A stretch of 64,000 nucleotides of DNA from JACDAN01 sp035535195 (GCA_035535195.1 DATLQK010000029.1:1-64000); one strand, 5' to 3'. Positions 41,172 to 50,450 are shown, numbered from the stretch's first letter. A program made the numbers and translations. The notes: generated by a model from the letters alone, not told the origin.

Positions 41172-42203
41172 ATGCCACCGCCGCTTCGGATCGGGGTCAT
41201 GCAGCTGACGATGGAGCCGCTCGAGGAGATGCTGGCCTCTGCGCGCGCGATGGACCAGGCCGGCCTCGACACGATCTGGCTGGCTGAGGCCTACCCGTGG
41301 TGGCGGAAGCACGGGATGGAGGCGCGCTCCTCGACGGTCGTGTCCGCGCTGATGGCGGCCGAGACGGAGCGGCTCACGATCGGCTGGGGGATCATCTCGC
41401 CGTTCACGCGCCACCCGGTCCAGGTGGCGATGGACGCGCGCGTCGTCCAGGAGGCGGCGGGCCCGGGCCGGTTCCTGCTCGGCTTCGGGACCTCGAAGAT
41501 CTTCCTCAACAACACGAAGCAACAGACCAACAAGACGCTGGGGCCGATGCGCGACGCGGTCGAGATCGTGCGCGGCGTCCTCGGCGGGGGCGAGTTCCGC
41601 TACGACGGCGACACGTGGAGCGCCGACGTCCCGGCACTGCAGGGGGAAGCGGAGACCCCGCGCGACGTGCCGCCGGTGTACGTCGCGGCGACCGCGCCCA
41701 AGATGCAGGCGCTCGCCGGTGAGATCGCCGACGGCTGCCTGACGCCGTCGATCACGACGCCCGCCTTCGTCCGCTACACGCGCGAGAACGTCGATGCCGA
41801 CATCGACATCGGCTGCACGGTCGTGGCGTCGATCGGCGAGGACCGGGCGGCGGGACGCGACGGAGCCAGGGAGATCGCCGGGATGTACCTCGCGAACAAG
41901 GTGCAGAACATCCAGGGTTCCGCCGACACGCTGCTCGAGCTCGCCGGGATCGAGCAGGACGAGATCCGGCCGGTCGCAGAGGCGATGGAGCGGGGTGGAC
42001 GGCTGGCGGCGAAGGAGCAGGTCACCGACGAGCTGCTCGACAAGTGCAAGCCGATCGCGGGGACACCCGACGACTGCATCGCTGCGATCGAGGAGTACCG
42101 CGACGCCGGTTGCACCCACGTGATGCTCGAGCTCTGGGGCGACGACCGGCATGGGCAGATCAGGCTGTTCGGCGAACGGGTGCTGCCGCACTTCAGAGGC
42201 TGA
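41172..42203 (+). CDS. LLM-class flavin/F420-dependent oxidoreductase
   Basis: A 343-residue luciferase-like TIM-barrel enzyme: LRIGVMQLTMEPLEEMLASARAMDQAGLDTIWLAEAYPWW, then TIGWGIISPFTRHPVQVAMDARVVQEAAG and FLLGFGTSKIFL. It should use F420 or FMN; the F420 type is common in actinobacteria. A start at ATG 41172 is favoured because GAAGGAT lies eight bases upstream; in-frame starts further upstream (to 41064) add unconserved residues. It heads the operon that runs to 51355, with a TGATG contact to the next gene. Confidence 0.87.
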   Translation: MPPPLRIGVMQLTMEPLEEMLASARAMDQAGLDTIWLAEAYPWWRKHGMEARSSTVVSALMAAETERLTIGWGIISPFTRHPVQVAMDARVVQEAAGPGRFLLGFGTSKIFLNNTKQQTNKTLGPMRDAVEIVRGVLGGGEFRYDGDTWSADVPALQGEAETPRDVPPVYVAATAPKMQALAGEIADGCLTPSITTPAFVRYTRENVDADIDIGCTVVASIGEDRAAGRDGAREIAGMYLANKVQNIQGSADTLLELAGIEQDEIRPVAEAMERGGRLAAKEQVTDELLDKCKPIAGTPDDCIAAIEEYRDAGCTHVMLELWGDDRHGQIRLFGERVLPHFRG

Positions 42204-42535
42204 TGGCGAGGCTCACCGTCACCGGCTACGGCGAGGTCTCGGTGCCGCCCGACGAGGCGCGCGTCGACCTGAACGTCGTCGCGCGGGGCGACTCGCCGGG
42301 CGAGGCGCTCAGCGGCGTCGCCGATCGCGCGAAGTCGCTCGTCGCGCTCCTCGACGAGCTCGGAATTCCGCCGGAGCAGCGTCTGACGAGCGGGATCTGG
42401 GCCCACGACGACCCGAGCCGGGCGGAGCCACGCGATTCCAGGCCGGCGAGCGTCGATTCCGGGCCGCTGGTCGAGGCGAGCCAGGCCACCGTGGCGGCGA
42501 GCGTCACCGTCACCTTCGAGGCGGAGCCGGCGTGA
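42203..42535 (+). CDS. Short SIMPL (DUF541) domain protein
   Basis: A 110-residue protein with the start of a SIMPL/DUF541 domain: LTVTGYGEVSVPPDEARVDLNVVARGDSPGEALSGVADRAKSLVALLDELGIPPEQRLTSGI, then a strand VTVTFEAEPA. The usual domain is about 200 residues or more and exported; here there is no signal peptide and the second half is missing, so it may be a minimal or truncated version. It is coupled on both sides (TGATG before, GTGA after). Confidence 0.7.
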   Translation: MARLTVTGYGEVSVPPDEARVDLNVVARGDSPGEALSGVADRAKSLVALLDELGIPPEQRLTSGIWAHDDPSRAEPRDSRPASVDSGPLVEASQATVAASVTVTFEAEPA

Positions 42536-43719
42536 TCCAGGAGCGGCGCCTCGTCGACCTCGCGCTAAGGCTCGTGTCGACGCCCTCCTTCACCGGATCC
42601 GAGGAGGCCGCGGCGCGGCTGACGGCGAGGGAGCTCGAGGAGCTCGGGCTGCAGGTGATGTGGCAGCAGGTCGAGGAGAACCGCGCGAACGTCGTTGGCA
42701 CGTGGCCGGGCGAGGGCGGCGGTCCGACGCTGATGTTCAACGGCCATTTGGACACCTCGTACTCCGGCGAGGAGCCGTGGCTGCGCGAGATCCCGGGCTT
42801 CCGGCCGGAGGGCTTCGAGCGCGACGGCCGCATCTACGGCCTGGGGATCTCGAACATGAAGGGCGCGCTCGCCGCCTACGTCGAGGCGGTACGGTCGCTG
42901 ATCGAGGACGGCGTCCGGCTGAAGGGCGACGTCCTGATCGCCGCCGTCTGCGGCGAGATCGAGAAGACGCAGCAGGGGGACGCCCAGGGCGCGGAGTACC
43001 GGGGCTATGCGGCCGGCTCGCGCTACCTCGTCGGGCACGGCGGCGCGGCGGACTACTGCATCCTCGGCGAGCCGACGGAGAACAAGCTCGTGCTCGCGCA
43101 CTTCGGGACGACCTGGCTGCGGCTCCGCGTCCGCGGGCCCTTCATCCACACGGCGTTCTCGTCCGGGCGCCTGGCGGAGAACTCGATCGTGAAGATGCGA
43201 AGCGTGCTCGACGCCGCGCTCGCGTTCCTGCCGGAGTGGGAGGAGGAGATGTCGTACGGCGACGTCGCGGGCGTCGCCAACATCGGCGCGATCCAGGGCG
43301 GCTTCGGCTGGCGTGCCTCGCGGACGCCGCACGCGACCGACCTCTTCCTCGACCTCCGTGTCCCGCCGAACGTCTCGATGGCCGACGCCCGACGCCGCGC
43401 CTTGGCCTGGGCGCGGTCGCTGGAAGGCGTCGAGGCCGAGGTCTACGTCACCGCGCCCGGCGCGGAGGTCGACAAAGGCAGCCCGGTGGTCGGCGCAGTC
43501 GCTGCCGCGCACGAGGAGGTATTCGGCTCGGCGCCGGAGCGTGACGTCACCCGCTGGTTCTCAGATGCGTCCGTGCTTTCCCGCTACGGGATCGCGACGC
43601 TGAACTATGGGACTTCGTCCGGGCTGCCGGACGCGGAGCTCGGCGAGAACCTGGAGATCGAGGGGCTCGTGAAGACGGCCGACGTCTATGCGCGCGCGGC
43701 GCGGACGGTGTGCGGATGA
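42532..43719 (+). CDS. M20-family amidohydrolase/deacylase with an altered metal site
   Basis: A 395-residue protein of the ArgE/DapE/CPG2 type. The first metal motif is His72-x-Asp74 (FNGHLDTSYSG). The bridging Asp expected in a GRGxxDMKGG motif is replaced: YGLGISNMKGALAA has Asn108. The catalytic Glu region is VCGEIEKTQ and the LGEPTEN segment follows. The dimerisation lid has FIHTAFSSGR. It would hydrolyse an amide or acyl-amino compound if the metal site still works. GTG 42532 overlaps the SIMPL stop and its end overlaps the FAH gene (ATGA). Confidence 0.87.
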   Translation: MIQERRLVDLALRLVSTPSFTGSEEAAARLTARELEELGLQVMWQQVEENRANVVGTWPGEGGGPTLMFNGHLDTSYSGEEPWLREIPGFRPEGFERDGRIYGLGISNMKGALAAYVEAVRSLIEDGVRLKGDVLIAAVCGEIEKTQQGDAQGAEYRGYAAGSRYLVGHGGAADYCILGEPTENKLVLAHFGTTWLRLRVRGPFIHTAFSSGRLAENSIVKMRSVLDAALAFLPEWEEEMSYGDVAGVANIGAIQGGFGWRASRTPHATDLFLDLRVPPNVSMADARRRALAWARSLEGVEAEVYVTAPGAEVDKGSPVVGAVAAAHEEVFGSAPERDVTRWFSDASVLSRYGIATLNYGTSSGLPDAELGENLEIEGLVKTADVYARAARTVCG

Positions 43720-44582
43720 GGCTCGTCACCTACGACGGCGGGAAGGTCGGACGCCTGGACGGCGCGGAGGTCGTCCGGCTCGAGGTCCCGGACATGCGGA
43801 CGTACTTCGAGCGCGGCGGGGCCGAGGACGCCTCGGAGCGGATCGCCCTGGCGGAGGTCGAGCTCGAGGCGCCGATCGTCCCGAAGAAGTTCTTCCACAC
43901 GGCCGGGAACTTCCGGGAGCACGAGGAGGAATCGAAGCAGGTCGACTGGTCGCACGCGATCGCACCCTGGATCGTCTTCTTTCAGAACGTCGACGCGATC
44001 GTCGGGCCCGACGACCCGGTCGTCTACCCGGAGCACCTGACCGACGAGCTGGACTACGAGCTCGAGCTGGCGGTCGTGATCTCGAAGCCGGGGAAGTGGT
44101 TCTCGGCCGAGGAGGCGATGGACCACGTCGGGGGCTACGTGATCTTCAACGACATCACGGCCCGGGACATCCAGCGGCGCGAGATGGAGTCCGGCGTCTT
44201 CTCCTTCTGCAAGGCGATCGACACCTTCTGCCCGCTTGGGCCGTGGATCGTGACGCCGGACGAGATCCCCGACCCGCACGACCTCGCGATGGAGCTGCGC
44301 GTGAACGGCGAGGTGCGGCAGACGTCGCACTCCGGCCGGATGTCGGTGACGATCCCGGAGATCCTGGCGCACTACGCGCCGCTCGGGTACTCCGCAGGCG
44401 ACATCGTTTCGACGGGCACGGTCAGCGGCGTCGCGGGCTTCAGCGAGGACGCGGTATCACTGTACCTGAGGCCCGGCGACGTGATGGAGGCGGAGATCGA
44501 GCGGATCGGCGTGCTGCGCAACCCCGTCATCTCGTGGCAGGAGGCGCACGGTGAGCCGGCGCCCGAGCGAGTCAGGTGGTAG
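43716..44582 (+). CDS. Fumarylacetoacetate hydrolase-family protein
   Basis: A 288-residue FAH-fold enzyme: FFHTAGNFREHEEE, the metal-binding DYELELAVVISKPGKWFS with acidic residues, and GGYVIFNDITARDIQRRE. STGTVSGVAGF and LRPGDVMEAEIERIG close the core. The family includes 2-hydroxyhepta-dienedioate isomerase and acylpyruvate hydrolases that split or isomerise ring-cleavage products. The ATG at 43716 overlaps the M20 stop. It fits a catabolic role after ring opening. Confidence 0.9.
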   Translation: MRLVTYDGGKVGRLDGAEVVRLEVPDMRTYFERGGAEDASERIALAEVELEAPIVPKKFFHTAGNFREHEEESKQVDWSHAIAPWIVFFQNVDAIVGPDDPVVYPEHLTDELDYELELAVVISKPGKWFSAEEAMDHVGGYVIFNDITARDIQRREMESGVFSFCKAIDTFCPLGPWIVTPDEIPDPHDLAMELRVNGEVRQTSHSGRMSVTIPEILAHYAPLGYSAGDIVSTGTVSGVAGFSEDAVSLYLRPGDVMEAEIERIGVLRNPVISWQEAHGEPAPERVRW

Positions 44583-45382
44583 TCGGCGAGGTTCAGATCA
44601 GCTCTCTGCCCGACGCGCTGGGCGACCTGGGCGAGTTCGACGAGCTGTTCCCTACCACGACGGACTGGGACGCCTATCGAGAGGCATACCCCTCGAGCTT
44701 CAACGGGTCGCGGTTCCGGTTCCCCGTCGTCACCTACCTGTTGCGGAGCGGTGGCCGGAACGTCCTGGTCGACACCGGGGCCGGACCGCGAGGGCTGTGG
44801 GACGAGTGGGATCCGGAGCGCGCCGCAGAGCTTCCAGACGCGCTGGCCGCGCAAGGAGCCGAGCCCGAGGAGGTCGACGTCGTCTTCTTCACGCACCTCC
44901 ACATCGACCACGTCGGCTGGAACACGGACGACCACGGACGGCCGTTCTTCCCGAACGCCCGCTACGTCGTCCACCGCGACGCCCTCGCCTTCGCGCGCGG
45001 CGAGGGCCGCCGCACCCATACGCCCCGCACGATCGACCCGATCGAGTTCGAGGAGCTCGACGGTGAGGCCGAGCTCGCCCCGGGGATCACGACGACCCCG
45101 CTCCCCGGTCACTACCCGGGCCACATGGGCGTGCGGATCCGCCTGGGCGGCGGTGGGGAGGCGTTCGTACTCGGCGACGCCGCGGCGCACCCGATGCTGT
45201 TCGACCGTCCGGCCGACACGTTCGCGAGTGACGTCGACGAAGCCGGGTCGATCCAGACGCGAGAGCGCCTGCTCCCCGAGCTCGTCGACACCGGCGTGCT
45301 CGTCCTCTGTGGCCACTTTCCCGACGGCGGTATCGGCCGCCTGCTCCGGCGCGACGGCCGCGTCCTCTGGACGGCCGTGTGA
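44576..45382 (+). CDS. Metallo-beta-lactamase-fold hydrolase (quorum-lactonase/AHL-lactonase-like class)
   Basis: A 268-residue MBL protein: NVLVDTGAGPRGLWDEWDP, then the metal motif His107-x-His109-x-Asp111-His112 in FFTHLHIDHVGWN, PLPGHYPGHMGVRI with a His, and LGDAAAHP with the bridging Asp. This arrangement suits lactonases and related hydrolases. The GTG at 44576 lies inside the end of the FAH gene (7-base overlap). Its stop overlaps the next start (GTGA). Confidence 0.88.
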   Translation: MVVGEVQISSLPDALGDLGEFDELFPTTTDWDAYREAYPSSFNGSRFRFPVVTYLLRSGGRNVLVDTGAGPRGLWDEWDPERAAELPDALAAQGAEPEEVDVVFFTHLHIDHVGWNTDDHGRPFFPNARYVVHRDALAFARGEGRRTHTPRTIDPIEFEELDGEAELAPGITTTPLPGHYPGHMGVRIRLGGGGEAFVLGDAAAHPMLFDRPADTFASDVDEAGSIQTRERLLPELVDTGVLVLCGHFPDGGIGRLLRRDGRVLWTAV

Positions 45383-46533
45383 CCTGGTCGCGGGACGACG
45401 CGAAGCTCGACCGCGTTCGCGCGCTGATGGCCGAGGAGGAGCTCGACGCCCTCGTCGTCCGCGCGCCGGACAACGTCCTCTACCTCTCCAACTTCTGGGC
45501 CATGAAGGGCTACGACGCCGTCGTCTTCCCGCGCGAGGGCGACCCGACACTGATCTGCCTCGAGGCGTCCGCCGACGACGCGGCGCGCACGGCCTGGACG
45601 GACGACGTCCGCTTCTTCGGCGGCTACGACGAGGGCGACCCGCGCCCGCCGCAGGCACGGGCGCTCGACTCGGCGCTCGAGGCCTCCCGCGGCTTCGACC
45701 GAGTCGGGCTCGAGCTCTCGCTCGGCACGCAGGCATCGGACCGGATGGTCGGCGAGCCGACGACCCACACCGCCGCGTGGTTCTCGGCCTGGCCGACCGC
45801 GCAGGACGCCGCGCCGCTCCTCGCCCGGGCGCGCGCGATCAAGACGCCGCAAGAGCTCGAGCGGATGCGCCTCGCGAACGAGATCGCCGCCGCGGCGATG
45901 GAGCACGTGCGCGCCGTGCTGCGGCCGGGGATGAAGGAGAGCGAGGCCGGCGCGCTCTGGAACGGCTTCGTCCATGGCCAGGGGACGGGGTGGGAGGGCA
46001 AGGTCGACCTGGCCCACGGCTTCTCGCTCGTCTGGTCGGGCGAGGGGATCCGGACCTTCACGGCGACCGGCGACCGGCCGGTGCAGGAGCACGAGCCGAC
46101 GCTGTTCGAGATCTGGGTCTGCGCGGACGGCTACTGGTGCGACCACACGAAGAATCTGTGCCCGGGGGAGCTCACGCCCGAGTACGAGCGGCTTCGTGAG
46201 AGTCTCCTCGGCGTGTACCAGCGTGCGATCGACCACTGCCGCCCGGGCGCGGCCCTGGACGAGCTCGACCGGCTGATCCGCGACGGTCTCGCGGAGATCG
46301 GCTACCCGGGTCAGCCGTCGCATCCGATTGCCCACGGCGTGGGGGCGAGGGCCCACGAGCCGCCCTACGCCCACCAGGCGATGCCGGCGACGATGGAGGA
46401 GGGAATGGTGCTGGCGATCGAGCCCGGGGTGTACTGGGAGGGCGGCGGCGGGCTTCGCGTCGAGGACAACTTCTTCGTCACGGCCGACGGCGCGGAGAAG
46501 CTTTCGCCGTTCCCGGACGGGGTGGTGCGGTGA
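45379..46533 (+). CDS. M24-family aminopeptidase/creatinase-fold hydrolase
   Basis: A 384-residue pita-bread-fold protein with a creatinase N-terminal domain (ALMAEEELDALVVRAPDNVLYLSNFWAMKGYD). The catalytic domain has a nearly complete metal set: EIWVCADGYWCDHTKN (Glu in place of the usual first Asp, then Asp), IAHGVGARAHEPPYA (His), AIEPGVYWEG (Glu) and LRVEDNFFVT (Glu). It could be an X-Pro peptidase or a relative such as ectoine hydrolase; I cannot tell. Coupled on both sides by GTGA overlaps. Confidence 0.85.
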   Translation: MTWSRDDAKLDRVRALMAEEELDALVVRAPDNVLYLSNFWAMKGYDAVVFPREGDPTLICLEASADDAARTAWTDDVRFFGGYDEGDPRPPQARALDSALEASRGFDRVGLELSLGTQASDRMVGEPTTHTAAWFSAWPTAQDAAPLLARARAIKTPQELERMRLANEIAAAAMEHVRAVLRPGMKESEAGALWNGFVHGQGTGWEGKVDLAHGFSLVWSGEGIRTFTATGDRPVQEHEPTLFEIWVCADGYWCDHTKNLCPGELTPEYERLRESLLGVYQRAIDHCRPGAALDELDRLIRDGLAEIGYPGQPSHPIAHGVGARAHEPPYAHQAMPATMEEGMVLAIEPGVYWEGGGGLRVEDNFFVTADGAEKLSPFPDGVVR

Positions 46534-47690
46534 TCTGGACCGGCGAGGTGAACCGGCCCCACGCGCTCGATGCGACCGTCGGCTTCTACGACACCACGTT
46601 GCGCGACGGCGAGCAGACCGTCGGCGTCGTGCTGATGCCGGAGGAGAAGCTCGAGATCGCGCGCGCTCTCTCCGACGCCGGGGTCGAGCGGATCGAGGCC
46701 GGCTTCCCGAGGGTCTCGGCCGACGACTGGGAGGCGGTACGGCTCATCTCCGGGGCCGGCCTCGAGGCGGAGATCTGGGGGTTCTCGCGCGCCGTCGCGG
46801 CCGACGTCGAGGCGCTGGTCGAGCTCGGCGTGGGCGCGAGCGTGATCGAGTCGCCGATCTCGGAGCTCAAGCTCCGGGCGCTCCGCGTCTCGCGAGAGGA
46901 GATGCTGAACCGGATCCGGAACGCGGTCGCCACCGCCGTCCAGGCCGGGATCCACGTCGCGTACTTCGGCGTCGACTCGACGCGGGCCGAGCCGGAGTTC
47001 TTCGACGCCGCCTACTCCGCCGCCGTCGAGGCGGGCGCCGCCGAGGTCGTCGTGGTCGACACGCTCGGCGTCGCCGGCCCGGAGGCGGTGGCCGAGCTCG
47101 TGGGCCGTACCCGCGAGCGCCTCGGCCCGGAGATCCCCGTCCACTTTCACGGCCACAACGACTTCGGCCTCGCCACGGCCAACGCCGTCGCCGCGGTCAA
47201 GGCCGGAGCCGAGTGGGTCCACGGCACCGTCAACGGCATGGGCGAGCGGGCCGGCAACGCGAACCTCGCAGAGGTCGCGCTGACGCTGCGCGCCGTCTAC
47301 GGAGTCGAGACGCGGCTCGACCTCAAGCGGGCTCGCGTGCTGGCGGCGCGGGTGCAGGAGCTGTCCGGCTACGAGCTCGAGCCCTGGAAACCCCTGACCG
47401 GCGCGAACCTCTTTCGACGCGAGAGCGGCGCGGTCGCGAGCCAGTTCCACGACCCGGAGTCGATCGAGCCCTACTCGTCCGAGCTCGTCGCGGCCGACCG
47501 CGGGATCGTGCTCGGCAAGAAGAGCGGCCTCGACTCGATCCTGATCAAGGCCGAGGAGCTCGGCCTCGAGATCCCGGAAGAGCGGCGCGCCGAGGTGCTG
47601 GCGGCCGTGAAGCAGCTGGGCACCGACAAGCGCGACCTCGTCACGGACGACGAGTTCCGCCGGCTGGTCGCGGAAGGAGGAAGCAGATGA
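46530..47690 (+). CDS. DRE-TIM aldolase (isopropylmalate/homocitrate-synthase family)
   Basis: A 386-residue TIM-barrel enzyme: FYDTTLRDGEQTVGVVL (catalytic Arg-Asp), ERIEAGFP, then the metal site VHFHGHNDFGLATANAVAAVKAGA and VNGMGERAGNANL. These are the standard motifs of isopropylmalate, homocitrate and citramalate synthases. The LeuA allosteric domain is missing, so it is a short version (NifV-like). It would condense acetyl-CoA with a keto acid or cleave in reverse. GTGA overlap upstream; ATGA overlap with RidA downstream. Confidence 0.9.
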   Translation: MIWTGEVNRPHALDATVGFYDTTLRDGEQTVGVVLMPEEKLEIARALSDAGVERIEAGFPRVSADDWEAVRLISGAGLEAEIWGFSRAVAADVEALVELGVGASVIESPISELKLRALRVSREEMLNRIRNAVATAVQAGIHVAYFGVDSTRAEPEFFDAAYSAAVEAGAAEVVVVDTLGVAGPEAVAELVGRTRERLGPEIPVHFHGHNDFGLATANAVAAVKAGAEWVHGTVNGMGERAGNANLAEVALTLRAVYGVETRLDLKRARVLAARVQELSGYELEPWKPLTGANLFRRESGAVASQFHDPESIEPYSSELVAADRGIVLGKKSGLDSILIKAEELGLEIPEERRAEVLAAVKQLGTDKRDLVTDDEFRRLVAEGGSR

Positions 47691-48082
47691 GCCATCACCG
47701 TCAACTCTTGAACCCGCCGGAGCTCCATCCCGCTCCGGGCTTCAGCCACGTCGCGATCGCGGAGGGCGACAAGGTCGTGCACTTCGCCGGCCAGGTCGCG
47801 CTCGCGCCGGACTTCTCACTCCTCGCCGACGACCTCTACGGGCAGACGGTCGGGGCGATGCGGAACCTCGAGATCGCGCTGAATGCGGCCGGCGTGGGTT
47901 GGGACGACATCGTCCGGCGGACGATCTACACGACCCAGCCGACCGAGTACGAGACGATCACGCGGGCGATCGACGAGGTCACCGGCGGCGCCGACCATCC
48001 AGCCCAGACCATCCTCGGCGTCACCGGCCTGGCCGTGCCCGGCCTCCTGATCGAGATCGAGTGCACGGCGGTGCTCTCCTGA
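47687..48082 (+). CDS. RidA/YjgF-family protein lacking the usual Arg
   Basis: A 131-residue trimer-type protein: HFAGQVALAPDFSLLADDLYGQTVGAMRNLEIALNAAGVGWDDIVRRTIY, and the C-terminal IEIECTAVL. The Arg of the RidA consensus just before the final strand is replaced here (TGLAVPGLLIEIEC), so imine-deaminase activity is doubtful; it may be a Rid subfamily with another job. ATG 47687 has GGAAGGAGG upstream and overlaps the previous stop. Confidence 0.85.
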   Translation: MSHHRQLLNPPELHPAPGFSHVAIAEGDKVVHFAGQVALAPDFSLLADDLYGQTVGAMRNLEIALNAAGVGWDDIVRRTIYTTQPTEYETITRAIDEVTGGADHPAQTILGVTGLAVPGLLIEIECTAVLS

Positions 48083-49662
48083 CCCACGACGCCGTCGTCG
48101 TCGGCAGCGGGATCAACGGCCTCGTCTGCGCCGCGCTCCTCTCCCGCGCCGGCTGGGACGTCTGCATGCTGGAACGGAACGGCTGGTTCGGCGGCGCGAT
48201 CAGGACGGACGAGATCACCGAGCCCGGCTTCAAGCACGATGTCTTCAGCGCCTGGCACCCGCTCTGGGTCGGTGGCGCTGCCCACGCAGAGCTCGGCCCC
48301 GACCTCGAGGCCCACGGGCTCGAGTACCTGAACACCGAGCTGCCGACCGGGACGCTCTTCCCGGACGGGGAGAGCGCGTTCCTGCTCCGGACGGCCGACG
48401 CGAACGCCGAGGAGCTCGACCGGCACCACTCCGGGGACGGCGACGCCTGGCGCGCGATGCTCGGCGGGTTCTTCCCGAACGCGGACCTCGCGTTCGGCGT
48501 GCTCGGCACGGAGCTCTGGTCGCGGCAGGGAGCGACGCTCGGCGCGAAGGCGGTCCGGCGGCTCGGCCGCCGTGGGGCGGCGGAGTTCGCGGGCCGGCTC
48601 TTGATCTCTGCGCGCGACTGGCTCGAGACGACGTTCGGCTCGGAACGGGCGCACGGGCTGCTCGCGCCCTGGGTGCTCCACACCGGGCTCGGCCCCGACG
48701 CCGCCGCCTCGGGCTACATGGCGCAGGTGATCGCGGTCGCCGTGCAGGAGGGCGGAATGCCGATCCCGGTCGGCGGCGGCCAGAAGCTCCCCGACGCGCT
48801 GGTCTCGCTGATCCGCGCGAACGGCGGAACGTGCGAGACCGGCGTCCACGTCGAGCGGGTCTTCACCGGCGGCGTTCGCACCGACGACGGCCGCACGATC
48901 GGCGCGTCGCAGGCCGTGATCTGCAACGTCACCCCGACGCAGCTCTACGGCGAGCTGCTCGAGGGGCAGTCGGAGCGCGCACAGGGGTTTCGCTACGGGC
49001 GCAGCGAGATGCAGATCCACTACGCGCTCTCCGAGCCACCGCGCTGGGAGGGAGACACGCGGCTTGGCGAGACGGCGATCGTCCACCTGACCCCGGGCCT
49101 CGACGGCGTGTCGCGCGCTGTCAACGAGGCCGAGCGCGGCTTGCTGCCCGCGGAGGCGACGGTCGTCGTCGGTCAGCCGCTGACGATGGACGCCTCGCGC
49201 GCGCCACACGGTCACGGGCTGCTCTGGATCCAGCTCCAGGAGCTCCCGTGGCGGATCAAGGGCGACGCTGCGAGGGAGCTCGACGTCGGCGACGGCAGCT
49301 GGACCGACGACCTCCGTGAGCGCTACGCCGACCGGATCCAGGAGCGGATCGCGCGCCACATCCCGAACCTCGAGTCGTCGATCCTGGGACGCACCGTTCT
49401 CTCGCCGGCCGATCTCGAGGCGGCGAACATCAACCTCCGCCAGGGCGACCCCTACGGCGGATCGCTCGCGCTCGACCAGAACTTCCTCTGGCGTCCCCTG
49501 CCCTCGCTGCCCGGCCACCGGACGCCCGTGGACGGCGTCTGGCACGTCGGCGCCAGCACCCACCCCGGGCCGGGGCTGGGCGGGGGCTCGGGCACGCTCG
49601 TCGCGCAGCAGCTGCTCGCCCCGTCGCTCGTCACCCGCGCGAAGAGGCTCGTCCGGGGCTGA
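48079..49662 (+). CDS. Phytoene-desaturase-like FAD-dependent oxidoreductase
   Basis: A protein of about 527 residues with a dinucleotide-binding start, DAVVVGSGINGLVCAALLSRAGWDVCMLERNGWFGG, a MPIPVGGGQKLPDALVSLI motif, and a C-terminal HVGASTHPGPGLGGGSGTLVAQQLL as in carotenoid desaturases and related amine/lipid oxidases. Start: CTG 48079 makes a CTGA overlap with the RidA stop and gives the expected short N-terminus; GTG 48061 is the canonical alternative and adds six residues. The substrate is unknown. Stop and next ATG touch (TGATG). Confidence 0.85.
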   Translation: MTHDAVVVGSGINGLVCAALLSRAGWDVCMLERNGWFGGAIRTDEITEPGFKHDVFSAWHPLWVGGAAHAELGPDLEAHGLEYLNTELPTGTLFPDGESAFLLRTADANAEELDRHHSGDGDAWRAMLGGFFPNADLAFGVLGTELWSRQGATLGAKAVRRLGRRGAAEFAGRLLISARDWLETTFGSERAHGLLAPWVLHTGLGPDAAASGYMAQVIAVAVQEGGMPIPVGGGQKLPDALVSLIRANGGTCETGVHVERVFTGGVRTDDGRTIGASQAVICNVTPTQLYGELLEGQSERAQGFRYGRSEMQIHYALSEPPRWEGDTRLGETAIVHLTPGLDGVSRAVNEAERGLLPAEATVVVGQPLTMDASRAPHGHGLLWIQLQELPWRIKGDAARELDVGDGSWTDDLRERYADRIQERIARHIPNLESSILGRTVLSPADLEAANINLRQGDPYGGSLALDQNFLWRPLPSLPGHRTPVDGVWHVGASTHPGPGLGGGSGTLVAQQLLAPSLVTRAKRLVRG

Positions 49663-50450
49663 TGCCGCGCTACTCGATCTCGCAGATCACGACCGTCGGC
49701 CAATCGTTCGCGGACGACCTCGACGCCTACTGCGCGGCCGGCGCCCACGGGGTAGGGATCTGGGAGCTGAAGCTCGCCGACGATTCGCTCGAGCGGTTCC
49801 GAGCGAACAGGCTCGAGGCGGCGACCGCCGTCCCGGAGGTCCCGTCGATCCTGCCGCTGCCGCTGATGGAAGGCCCGGAGGACCCGGGAGAGAGGGTCGA
49901 GGCGATCGCCGCCGGGATCCGCCGCCTCGCGCCGTTCGAGCCGTCCTCCGTCCTCTTCCTGACGGGGCCGGGCGACGACAGGCAGACGGTGGTCGACGGC
50001 ATCCGGTCGATCGCCGACGCCGGCGCCGAGGCGGGCGTCCGGGTCGTGCTCGAGCCGATCCAGCGCGAGTTCGCCCACGTCTGGACGATCGTCTCCTCGC
50101 TCGACGAGGCGGCAGCGCTGCTGGAGGAGGCCGGCCGCCCGGACGTCGGCCTCCAGTACGACACCTGGCACCTGTGGCGGGAGCCGCTCGAGCAGGTCGA
50201 GCGGCATCGGGACCGGATCGGCGGCCTGCATCTCGCCGACTGGCGCGAGCCGACCCGGAACACGAACGACCGCGTTCTGCCCGGCGACGGCGTGATCGAC
50301 TACCGCCCGATCCTCGAGACCCTGCGCTGGGATGGGCTCTACGACCTCGAGATCTTCTCCGACGCCGAGCTGCCGGGATCCCTCTGGACCGAGGATCCGC
50401 GCGAGCTCGCGCGGCGCGGAGTGGAGGCGCTACGGACCGTGTCTGCGTAG
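49662..50450 (+). CDS. Sugar phosphate isomerase/epimerase-like TIM barrel (AP_endonuc_2)
   Basis: A 262-residue barrel: ISQITTVGQSFADDLDAYCAAGAHGVGIWELKLAD at the start, VLEPIQREFAHVW (a likely metal Glu), GLQYDTWHLWREP (Asp and His) and LHLADWREPTRN. ILETLRWDGLYDLEIFSD near the end supplies the last Glu. This is the xylose-isomerase-like/hydroxypyruvate-isomerase fold; the substrate is unknown. ATG 49662 shares a base with the preceding stop. Confidence 0.85.
   Translation: MPRYSISQITTVGQSFADDLDAYCAAGAHGVGIWELKLADDSLERFRANRLEAATAVPEVPSILPLPLMEGPEDPGERVEAIAAGIRRLAPFEPSSVLFLTGPGDDRQTVVDGIRSIADAGAEAGVRVVLEPIQREFAHVWTIVSSLDEAAALLEEAGRPDVGLQYDTWHLWREPLEQVERHRDRIGGLHLADWREPTRNTNDRVLPGDGVIDYRPILETLRWDGLYDLEIFSDAELPGSLWTEDPRELARRGVEALRTVSA

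Noticed and set aside
42532..43719. Call of this protein as N-acetyl-diaminobutyrate deacetylase (EutE/DoeB)
   Set aside because: Those enzymes belong to the AstE/aspartoacylase family, not M20, so the ectoine pathway link rests only on the EutC/EutB-like pair.
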